Shown: positions 24,972-34,600 of the stretch, piece after piece
How the letters are laid out: each line of letters begins with the position of its first letter
Position numbering within the stretch: the first letter of the stretch is position 1
Assembly: GCA_963969595.1 (NCBI GenBank)
Contig: OZ018409.1
Location: 44,405,282-44,469,281, forward strand
DNA from: Neckera pumila
Taxonomy: Eukaryota > Streptophyta > Bryopsida > Hypnales > Neckeraceae
DNA length: 64,000 nucleotides
Direction: 5' to 3'
The notes under the pieces: model-generated
Told to the model about the DNA's origin: nothing
The model's database searches: none
What the model saw: only the letters and a program-made list of their open reading frames with translations
Translations under genes and position numbers: made by a program

Positions 24972-25716
24972 TTAACCCAGGAACACCTAGAACGCCATTC
25001 TGTGGCGTTTGGATGAATATCCAATGAGCTTTAAAGCTATTGGAAGTACTTTTCATCTCCTTTTTGCCTTGTTGACCTTACATATTGAGTTATGAAGAGT
25101 ATTTAATTGAGTTTGTAGTCTTGCTAGTGTTTGTCTTCACAAAAATGAAAAGTTTTAATAAAAAACGGATCACAAAAAATGCCATTTTAGTGTATTTAGG
25201 AAAGTTGTTGCTCTTTGCTATAAATCTAAAATTTCTCTACAAAAATGATGTTGTTTGAGTTTGATCCCAACTAACAAAATGAAGGTCATCTACTCTAGTT
25301 TCTATTCCAATTTAAATTTTGAAAAATTCCTATTATTGAATATTTTATTGCAATTTGAACTTTGGGTGTATTATCAATGTCTATTATTGTCTAATTATAG
25401 AATGAAACAGAAATTAAATTTACACCATGATGTTTTTCATTGTAATATACACACATGGTGAAATTTACATATTTTTTTAAATAATTTTCTATTTGATGTG
25501 ATATTTTTTCACTTTTTCTTCAAAAATTCTCAAAAAAAATCAATTTTCCACCAAAAAATCTAAAAAAATTTGGAATATAAAGAAGACATGTAATATCATC
25601 TCTGAAAAATAAATATAAAATTTTTCATGCATCTCTAGTTGCAAAATGGTAGCAAATTGAGTGATGGACAGTGAGACTTGAAATGAATGGTCAAGGGTCT
25701 GTCATGTAGGGGTTAA
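24972..25716 (+). mobile_element. TTAA-bounded element, family 2, copy 2
   Basis: Begins TTAACCCAGGAACACC and ends CATGTAGGGGTTAA. It is the same element as 1076-1824, with nearly equal length (745 versus 749 bp). It is inserted in the loop of the foldback element 24815-26153. No coding frame is present. Confidence 0.75.
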
Positions 25717-25974
25717 TGGCTAGGCCACGTTGCCAAGGGGGATTATGGGGTGATATGATCATTTTGGAATTTGTATCGCAACATATTGCGAGACCTATCA
25801 TTCTATACAACATCGACCGGTTTATATAGTAGAATGATACAAAGGCCTCACTAGGAGAGCTTGGACATGTTTCCTTCACTCAAAGGTCCAATTATCATTG
25901 TTTTTGCCAACAATCATTTTTATTCCATGCTTTCTCAAGTGATGCCAGATGCAGCGACGTGGCCTAGCCATTAA
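25713..25974. mobile_element. 262-bp TTAA-bounded element with perfect 18-bp inverted ends
   Basis: TTAATGGCTAGGCCACGT at 25713-25730 and ACGTGGCCTAGCCATTAA at 25957-25974 are exact reverse complements including the TTAA. It lies directly next to the family-2 copy and shares its TTAA. The interior is unrelated to the other families. Confidence 0.8.
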
Positions 25975-26153
25975 GTTCAAATACTCCAAAATATCTTAAT
26001 CCGCAGTGAGTTCAGGATGTAGGATTAGGATATCCTTAATTGCAAGCCCCCACAATTATGCATCTGGCCCTCCAACCTCTACCCACAGTAAATTGGTTGC
26101 TCTGAGCTTCAAGATTGTAGAATAAGCAAAGATATTGTCATTTGACACCCTAA

Positions 26154-26890
26154 TGCCATAACCCAATGAATCAAAGAGGCAATACCCAACTCGAGTAGGG
26201 TGGCAACTGGAGGTGACTATTCAAGCGGATAGCGTTGTGGAGGGTCGTAGGAGTTGTAGTGGTTTAGGTGTCCTAACCCTTGGTTGCATCAAAAGGACAT
26301 TGGATGGCTTTTTTGGTTTTCAAACCTTATCACTTGGCATCTTCATGAAAAACTTCAGGATCAGTTTAGAACAAATAATATAAAAAGTCCATGGAAGGAA
26401 TGTATACGCACCAACAATTTATTTTAAAAGTGCCTTGACTTATGTTTGCCAAGCTATTAGATAGAGCGGCAAAAATATGGAACTTCAACCCAAACAAGCT
26501 CAAGCATAGAGCAACGCTAAAGTTCGTCAAGAGGTGTAAAGAGAAGATCCCAACTTCATCTATGATGGATGGGAGCAAGACACCGTAGAAGACCGATTGA
26601 TTGTTGACTTTTTCAACAACACAATGTGGGTTCATTTTTCAAGGGCGAAGGACCTTGAGAGGATCACTTAGATTTTTTTAGCAAACTACGTGCAACATAA
26701 TATAAGGGGGTATTAATTCACGATGTCCAAAAATTAGAAAATACTTTGAGGTAATATACAGTGTTCAAATTCATGCATTTCACTTTGAAGTAATATACCT
26801 AGGTCAATAATACTTGATATTTGGAAAAATTAGATCTAAAATACCCTGCAAGAAATGGATCCTAGGTATTTATTGTTAGTAGGTTCAATT
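26154..26890. other. Intergenic stretch
   Basis: An 89-codon open frame on the minus strand (26366-26635) has hydrophobic runs but no recognised family. No gene is supported. Confidence 0.45.
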
Positions 26891-26975
26891 GTTATGAGTT
26901 AGCTGTTAATGTACCTAGTTGTTATGAGTTAGCTGTTAATATACCTAGTTGTTATGAGTTAGCTGAACTACTGCT
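26891..26975 (+). repeat. 30-bp tandem repeat, nearly three copies
   Basis: GTTATGAGTTAGCTGTTAAT followed by GTACCTAGTT repeats at 26891, 26921 and 26951, with one change in the second unit and a truncated third. Confidence 0.85.
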
Positions 26976-27372
26976 GCGGATGGAAAAAGTTTACTAACAG
27001 TCTTACAGTGTGGATGAAACCTCGGATGAAACTCAATGTAGTGGTTCAGTTGTTCGTCCACGGACTCCGGCACTCCGTCTCCCTCATTTCTTTGCTGTTC
27101 AGGGTTTTTGTATTGCAGCGCGGAGGTCGCCGTTGAAATGTCTCAATTTTTGTGTGCAATTGTAGACTTGTGGGAGGCATTGTATGTTGGCATGCGTTTT
27201 AGGGTTCAGGGTTCCTTGTGTTTGTGGGCTTCCTAGTGCTAGAAATGAACTTGTGGTTTCAGGCTTTCAGTTTCGGGAGAAAGGAGGGTCAAGCTTAGGG
27301 TGGATCTCAATTGTCTTATTCTTTGGTTTAGGGTTTAGGGTGGGCTTAGGGTGGGGCAATCACTACAGGTTC

Positions 27373-27862
27373 ATGGCATCGTCGAGGGAGCGCCACATTA
27401 AGTTGTGGATACTTGAAGACAAGGAGGTAGAGCCAGAGTACTTCGAGAAAGTCAAGGTTGGCGATGGCAAATCTTATGCTTCCTTGCGGGAGAGGTTGGA
27501 GGCCACCAACATGCTAGATTGGCCGTTTGAGTTCTGGGATGTTGAAGATAGTTGCAGGATAGTTACGGAAGAAAATAGAATCGCTGAACGATATTCTGGA
27601 AGAAGTGCATGTCATCCCGGTGGGCTGCGGGAACCATGAAACAACGAAACGGAGGAGAGTCGAGGCTGAAACTCCTGACAATGTGGAGCCTGCGGTGGAG
27701 TATCCTACGGTGGAGTATCCTGCGATGGAGTATCCTGCGATGGAGTTTCCAGATGCTGCAACGTCGGATGCAAAAGTTGTTCCGGTAGGGCCTCTTGGCT
27801 CCTCTAGGATTAGCGGTGATGGCCAGGTGTCGAAACATGAAAATCTACTTTTACTATATTAA
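27373..27862 (+). pseudogene. Broken ORF of unknown family with (V/M)EYP repeats
   Basis: From the ATG at 27373 a frame encodes about 60 well-formed residues starting MASSRERHIKLWILEDKEV and including DWPFEFWDVED. After about 27560 the sensible reading moves to the next frame (IESLNDILEEVHVIPVG), which implies a single-base frameshift in an A-rich spot. The second part then has four pentapeptide units around EYPAM/EYPTV from a 15-bp tandem (about 27692-27750) and stops at 27860. An in-frame extension upstream to 27184 passes TTTAGGG-like repeats and is probably untranslated. I do not recognise the family. It could be the N-terminal part of the transposase-like gene that resumes at 31.6 kb, or an independent gene whose exon ends near CAG|GTGTCG at 27826. 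Confidence 0.4.
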
Positions 27863-28495
27863 AATATAAATGAAGGAATAATATTCTTCTTAGTAGTAAA
27901 TTTTTTCGATTTAAAAATAGTTATAGACCGTCTAATGTTTAGAACCGGAAACCGGAAATGGACTGATCAGGAATCAATGTAAAGGCTAACTGAATGTACC
28001 GGAAACAAGGAACCGGAGTTCAAGTTAGCCTAGACCAGGTCAGGAAAGGGGTAACAGGAACCGGCATCCAACGGTGACCTATTTAATCCTAGGGAACTAC
28101 GAGAACGTTCTAATCATTAGTTAACGGGAATCCTAAATGGGCAGGTTTAACGGGCAAAGCCTGGATTAAGGGGAATCATTAAGAGTTGTAGGGATTGGCT
28201 CTCTTAGATCCTATCTGTCCAGAGACTGGTCACTTACGATTTCCTGTCCTGACAAAAAGTTGTACAACGTGCACGATTACTGGTTTCCGGTCTGAGCGAC
28301 AGTATTGGATTTTGAGTTGACAGACTGCAGATGAGAGTGCTCGAGGGACATTGAGCGCAAGAGAGAAGTCTGTTAGCATCCGAGCTTAGAGTTAGTACTT
28401 GCCCAGCTGAAAGGGGAGAGAGAGAGTGAGCCGTGAGGACCACTCGTTTTACCGATTCCTGACAGTAGACCGGTTGCATCCAAACGAGAGGAGAT
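27840..28495. other. Leader region of the retroelement-like block
   Basis: No gene is seen. The segment is marked by repeated ACCGGAAAC/GGAACCGG phrases (27950-28070), which recur through 31.6 kb. A stretch at about 28022-28067 resembles, in reverse complement, 31565-31612. No long terminal repeat pair with the 3' flank could be found. Confidence 0.4.
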
Positions 28496-29422
28496 ATGGC
28501 CGCAAGTCAAAGCGGGGGAGCGACCATCTCGCTCCGGTACGTGACGCCGCGATTATCCAAGGACGACAAGGAGATGGCGAAGCTGAAGGAGGACTTGGAG
28601 CAAATGGGGTGCGCCGGGTTCCTCATCAGACCGTGGGATTTCTGGAGTGAAGCAATAGTGGCGGAATTGAGTTCTGGAGCGCCGACTCGCGCTGCGACCA
28701 CAATCCGTGCGAAGCCCAAGTGGTGGACGGCGGAGATGTGGAGGAAGGTCTACGTGTTCGACCGGGAAGGCGAAGGAAGCGCATCCCGGAAGCACCAATA
28801 CACGGTGGGTAAGTTTCGGAACCCCATTAGCAAGAAAGACGGGTTCGCGGTCACGGATTGCATCAATCAGATAGAGAGGCGTTTGGTACAATATGTCTTG
28901 GCCATTCTTAACCCGGAAAGGCCAAGACGGGTTTCTCTGACATTAGCCAACACAGTATTCGACGCATTGTCAGGAGATCGGAAAGTAGATTGGGGGTTGG
29001 TCATCCAGAACCAAGTGCTGAAAATGGTAAACAATGTAGGGAAGGCTAAGCCTTCCGCCATCTGTCCATTCCTTTATCACCTGTATCATTCTGAGGAGGT
29101 GATGACAAAAGAGGAAGAGGTAGAGTATGAGGCCGCTGCAGCACTAGTAGAATTTGAAGTTCCGGACTTAGATCCTGAGACCGGAAACGAGGAAGAGTCC
29201 TCCGATGAGGGCGATAATGAGGATGAGCAGAGCGAGTCTGAGGACGATGAGGATGAGAGTAAGGGTGATGAGAAGGGTGATGAAACGAGAAGAAAGGGTC
29301 AGTTAGAGAGAGAGCAGACTAAGGATACCAATCCAGTCTGGGGAGACGAGTCGCTAGAAAGAATCACTCGAGATTTGAGTGACTTCAGGAAACGATACGC
29401 GGTAGTACGAGGTGCAATGTAG
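28496..29422 (+). CDS. Retroelement-like structural protein, first intact part (308 aa)
   Basis: The ATG at 28496 opens a 308-codon frame ending in TAG. Residues about 1-215 look like one globular domain: tryptophan-rich (KWWTAEMW near 75, RPWDFW near 46), then NPERPRRVSLTLANTVFDAL and KVDWG, then KPSAICPFLYHLY. This is followed by a highly acidic region of E/D/S (about 215-265). The style, a structured N-terminal domain with acidic and charged tails and no polymerase, resembles the gag-like or 'plant transposon protein' ORFs found in retroelement-derived loci. I cannot name the family with certainty. The same frame stays open after the stop, with four more interruptions, to 30658, so this is probably the N-terminal third of a longer ancestral protein. 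GC and codon use differ strongly from the AT-rich surroundings. Confidence 0.55.
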   Translation: MAASQSGGATISLRYVTPRLSKDDKEMAKLKEDLEQMGCAGFLIRPWDFWSEAIVAELSSGAPTRAATTIRAKPKWWTAEMWRKVYVFDREGEGSASRKHQYTVGKFRNPISKKDGFAVTDCINQIERRLVQYVLAILNPERPRRVSLTLANTVFDALSGDRKVDWGLVIQNQVLKMVNNVGKAKPSAICPFLYHLYHSEEVMTKEEEVEYEAAAALVEFEVPDLDPETGNEEESSDEGDNEDEQSESEDDEDESKGDEKGDETRRKGQLEREQTKDTNPVWGDESLERITRDLSDFRKRYAVVRGAM

Positions 29423-30658
29423 ACCATCTGCACCACAGTGGGCGCCGCCCACCCAGCTCAAGCCTTAACCCGGATAATACGGCTTACCTGAGAGAAGAAG
29501 AAGAATGAAAGCAAGGAGGAATTGGCAAAGCTTTCCAGCCAAGTGGCCACTCTTAAACAGGAGTTGCGCCAGAAAACGGAAGAGGTGGAGAAGGAGAAAA
29601 CGTTCTCCAAACAAACGAGAGACACCATCTCCCGAATCCGAGAATTCATCACCCATCCGGGTGAAGTTGTCAACAAGGCTAACTTGTTTGACCAACAAGT
29701 GATGGTGGAGGGACGACAGCTGCATCAGAAACTCATACTGGCGATGAAAACTTATCACAAGAGGATGGAGTCTACACTAGAGCAGCTGCGAGAAGTGATG
29801 CGCGAGGTAAACCCTCAAAGTGATCCTGTACCGAGACCGGAACCGGATCAAGAACCAGTTCAGTAGCCAACAACAGAGGACAAGGGTAAAGGTGAGAGTT
29901 CTCACGAGCAACCAAACTTACCTGTACCCGAGGAGCACCAGGAAGCCAAGACGAGTCAGGTGTAGCAGATTGAGGTGGAGATCACCAAAGTCACCGACCC
30001 AGGTCCGGAGGATGATGATTTGGAGATTACAAAGGTGACGGGACTTGATCCAGCAAAGACACAAGGACCGGAACTGGCAACCGGACCAGGAGGGTCCATT
30101 CTAGAAGAGAGTGCCAAGACGAAGCAGATCAGCACCCTCTCACCCTCCAAGTCTTCTCCCAAGACTCCCGGAAAGAAGGTGTAGTTTGGAGATGCAGAGA
30201 AGATGATGACCCTGATGCAGTCCGTGGTGAAGACAGAGATTAGAGCCAGTCGCGGCACTTCATCCGGCTCACCAAGTAGTGGTCTAATCAGGAAACCAGT
30301 TGGAAGAGAGGCAACACCTCAGAGCAAGGTGGCAAGGCCTGCTCCAGTCCCGCATAAGAGAAAGGTTCCTGAGCCACCATCGGCCAAGAAGAAATTCACC
30401 AAGGCTCAGGAAGAGGAGGAAGAAGAAGAGGATTCCGACTATGACGAAGAGGAATCCGGGTCCGACCAGGATTCTGAACCTTATTCGGATCCCGATCAGG
30501 CCTTGGCAGAGACCCGAGCGAGAAAGGCGAAGGCGGCAAGAGAGAAGGCCAAAGTCCGGTCTAAACAGATGGCTTGGCAGCAGACCGGAAAGAAGCCCTT
30601 GACCCGGAAGGGACCAGCAAAGGCAGGGTTTTCTCCAGTCAAGAAGATTAGAAAGTAG
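29423..30658 (+). pseudogene. Continuation of the retroelement-like protein, interrupted by four further stops
   Basis: The frame of the 308-aa ORF continues without any indel to 30658. It crosses TAG 29420, TGA 29489, TAG 29864, TAG 29963 and TAG 30182, and ends at TAG 30656. The first open block (29522-29866) is a heptad-like charged helix likely to form a coiled coil. The next is a low-complexity linker with a duplicated ITKVT phrase (DxEITKVT). The last (30203-30658) has a very acidic stretch of eight or more Glu flanked by Lys/Arg-rich segments. If each stop were a sense codon the ancestral protein would be about 720 residues. Either it is a decayed gene or, less likely, stops are read through. 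Confidence 0.5.
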
Positions 30659-31608
30659 GTGAAGGTTCTGACAGTGAGTGGAGGGCTGCATGCCTAATTT
30701 TGACAAGTAGATGTGTAGGAATATTTTTAGTTTAGAAAGAGTTAGGACTCAAGTTGATTCCGGATTTTTAGGATCTAAGATCCACTTTTAGTGGGAGCTT
30801 TTTGATTGTAGCTTAGGTTACCTAAACTTGACAGGAAGTTAGGAATGAAATGTGTCATTCCTTTAGCGGTATTTGGCCTTAGGCGCTTTTTGAGTTTGAA
30901 GGGTAGTTTAGTATTTAAAGGCGGATTTTAGGTTTGATCCGGGTAGCATTTTTCATACTTTGTATTCCCAGTTTTCTGCAAATGCCATTGGAGTTTTTTT
31001 CAATTCACAATTGTGAGCTGTACCTTTTAGCACTTGTCCGTGTTATCGTGAGAGTAATGAGATCGTGCAGATTTGGTTAAGGAGGAAGTGATATCCGGAT
31101 ACAGGAAGTATCCGATCCCTGGAGAGATTGCGTGTTAGACAGGATACCACAGGATTTCCTTGCGAGGATTAGAGCTGGCTTTTGTCAAGAAGCTGCTTTT
31201 GTCAAGAAGTATTATAGTTCTCCTGTGTTTTCCTGACGCCCCTTCTCTACCTAGGCCGTGGATTGTTCTGTAGTCTGTCATTGTAGTAATTGTTAGGAGA
31301 ATCCAGACTTTCTTGCGTGACCTGCTAGCCTGCGTAGCCCATCCGGTCTAGTTGTGAGGAAGGTCTCTTTCTCGTTGTTCTTGTCAAAGTTTTCTTTTCA
31401 AGTTTATATCGTGGATCTTCTGACACGTTAAAACTCGGAGGGTAGGAGTTAAGCTTCCTTCCTGAAGCCCAAAGTTGCAGATCCCTCTTGGTCCAGAGGT
31501 TAAACTCGAATTTATTACATATAGTTACATATTCTAGATCGGATATATAATTGGGAAAGGAGTTTCCGGTTCCGGATTACTGGAACTGGACCCGGTCTAG
31601 ACTAGTAC
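30659..31608 (+). other. Probable untranslated 3' region of the retroelement-like block
   Basis: No coding frame is seen. The sequence is T-rich with GC islands. Near its end is GGTTCCGGATTACTGG, again the CCGG-rich phrase of this block. It would be the place for a 3' long terminal repeat, but no matching copy exists upstream of 28496. Confidence 0.35.
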
Positions 31609-34600
31609 TTGGGGTTTGTTTTGGGATATCAACTCACTTCATTCCGGCCATTTAGGAGAATTACACCGAGATCTCTGCGGAACGATACACGAGTCACTTT
31701 AGGGTCCATTAAGGCCTTAGAGAAGGATTTTGTGCTTTCTGTGCTACGACACCAGGCGAGCGAAGACAGCGAAGTGTCCTGGAAATCAGCATTCATCCTC
31801 AAAGACATCATAGAGCTGTACTTGAAGCAAGCTGAAAGATTGAAGAGAGATTTGAAGGATGTTTCTTTAGACAACAACGAATGGGTGTTGCAGTCATGGG
31901 ATCAAAACGGTGTGGCGCTTGTGAAGGTCTTCTGCTTGGAATGCCGGAAAGACTGTAGCGGTGACAGCAGCTTACACAACAATGTTGTTGTTGCCAATCT
32001 TTTTTCAAACTTCAATTCCAGCCACCTTGTTAGTGTCCATCACATAAAAAATTGGTGTCGCAAGCACAACGTTAATTTCCTTGATCATCAAGCATCTGCA
32101 GTACTGAAGGGAAAAACAATACCCTTGTCTCCGTCTAAACACAAGGACTTCATCATGGAGGGTGTATCAATACTAGAAAAGGTGAATTCGAGAATGGATC
32201 CTGGTGTTTAGCCCCGCACCGTTCTAGAGGACGTTGACACCCCAACTTCTAAAAGCTACTGGTTCAAAGTGAAATGTCCATACTGCCGTGATCTCCTCAA
32301 TCTATGCCCTCCCAAAGAAGAATTTGGAAGCTAATTTGCAGAATCACTTGGGAGGTTCAAAGCATATTTTGGCAATTCAAGATGCTCAGAAAGCCCTAAC
32401 TAAATCTGCAGGTTTATTAATTGGAAGACGAGGGAGGCCAAGTAGGTCATCCACCACCAGCGCCCATTCCAACCAACCAGATTTGCATTCTTGGTTCACA
32501 GGTCACTTGGGATGCAGCCAAAAAGATATGACTTTTACTTCTGGTCTTGATGCAAATGCTATGAAGTCTCTCATGTGTTGGGGGATTAGGGCTTCACATG
32601 ATTTGTACAATGGTTTGTCTTATATTATTTGAGGCTTGCTAGAGGATCACATTTCCGGAAAACATTGGTTTAGTGAACCACATGTGCTGTTGATTGTTAT
32701 TGTAGATGGGGCAGCATTACAGATTAGGGGCGCATTTAGACATAGAGAATGTGCCAGATTTTTTGCCTCTAGAAAAGGGTTCAGTAACCAGACATGCTCT
32801 AAGTGCGCTCAGATACCACAAGAGAATGATTTCACAAAGAGGGTGGTTAGAGAGGATCGTGCAGTTGATAAGAGAGGCACTAGGACTACTGGTGGTGGTA
32901 GGAGAATCGGGTACTTGACGGTTGCTGAGCTTGTTTGTCATGGCAAAGACCTAAGGAAGAAGTTGAGGTCAGAAAAACTAAACCATTGGTCTACTAAAGC
33001 TAGGATTGTCCAATTGAAGGTGAATCGGCCAACTTTAAAGGAAATGGCCAAGCAGTCCTCATCTGAGCATAATTTGATGGAATTTTGCAACAACATTCTT
33101 AATGCTCATCGAACTGGGGTCTTTGGGGGGAAACCTGCGCTCTGGGACTTCATGAAAGATGTTGTACAAAATTTGAATTTTGACAGCTGAAGGAATCGAT
33201 ACAGCCCAAACAGTAAGTCTTTTGTTCAAGTCATGAAGGTGTATGGAGGTAAGAGGATGTGTGATGTCTTCAGCTTGAATTATGCAGGGCCGAATTATAG
33301 TACAATTAAAAGGGATCACCGAAAAGGAGTCCAGTTCATACCCGATGAGCACTCTGAAATTTTTGAATCTGTTGTAGAGATATACAAAAACGCTAAGTCA
33401 GCATACTATATTATTGGACCGGTTCCTGTAATTCTAGCAGAGGACGAGACAAAAGTGAGGGGCCAGGTAGCTTATGAACCAAAGTGGGATACTTTAGCGG
33501 GATTTTGTGGACCGACTGAGAACCATGTCTGCATATCAACTTTTAAACTTGCCATTGGACTTGGAGAGGAAGGATATAGTAACATTTTGTAGTCCTTTAG
33601 GGGTAATACGGTTGGAGGATTTGCTAGAGTAATTGTGGTCAATCCCCTTCACGAGAAGTTGCCTCGGCTAGTATTGGTTGCTTCTTGTACATGTAATTGC
33701 TTCGATTCTAATTGGATTCGGAATCAATGGGGTGTTGTAGATTGGTTATGGGCTAAAATGTGTTTGGATGTCGTTGGCCCTGTTGTGGGACATTCTAGTG
33801 ATGGAGACTCCCGTAGAAGACAATTAATGCTCCAGGATTATCAAAGTATGGTAGGTTCTTGACTAATTGTGGCTTGGGAGGGTTGGAACCTAACAACTTC
33901 TCTTGATGAGCTAGGAAATGCCCGAGGCCTATATGACCAGAATTACATACATAATGGGAAAAATCTAATTAACCCTCTACTTTCAGTAGTGCGTATACTG
34001 CAACTAGGTGGCGATGTGTGTACACATGAACATATGGGATTTGTATATAATTGATTCACAGTTGACTAGCATGGATTGAAGCAAGAAGATGTGGATCGGA
34101 AAGACAGACAAAATTGGGCTTTTGTCCAAAGAATTTGTCAATTGAAGGTGCGGCATTGCTTGAATCTCTTGCAAGAGTCTAAAGACATCAATAGAGAACG
34201 CATGCTAGATACAGAGACATACCTCTAGATTTGCTCTGAATACATTGACATTTTTTGTTTATAGATAGTAGATTTGCGGGGCAGATTGGTATTGGCTGCA
34301 AAGGTTTCTTTTTTTTTTAGATTGTGGAAACTGTGGCTAAAACACAGTGACCACTCTGTGCTTGGAAATTCTAAGCAACTTGTTGAGGCCCAGCATTTTA
34401 TCAGTCAACAATGCTTTATAGACATATCGTTGTCTTGTTCTTTTGTTGTGCTCCTAATCTGTCATTTTAGGGATTGGTATGCACATCTCCCTGTGCCTCT
34501 GCACTTGACAGGTAGTGACTCCTGTGAAATATTTTTCTCAAAAATTGGAGGGATGATTGGTAAGAAAGAGCATATGATTTTCATGAACTCGTTAATACTG

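Larger units (their letters stand above)
24815..26153. mobile_element. Foldback element with 160-180 bp arms, containing two nested insertions
   Basis: The left arm 24815-24971 (from TTAGGGTGTCAAATGA to GAGTATTTGAGC) is matched by the reverse complement of 25975-26153; the right arm has about 23 extra bases. Removing two TTAA-bounded inserts from the loop (24972-25716 and 25713-25974) leaves the arms joined by a single TTAA. The original element would have been about 340 bp. Confidence 0.8.

Noticed and set aside
28496..30658. Reassigned genetic code (TAG/TGA as sense)
   Set aside because: The clear host genes end in TGA (GDSL) and TAG (kinase) and use neither internally, so the standard code applies.
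27828..31753. Paired long terminal repeats around the retroelement-like ORF
   Set aside because: TGTCGAAAC at 27828 looked like a repeat start and CA|CCAGG at 31749 like an end with a duplicated CCAGG. No matching direct repeats of any length were found between the two sides.
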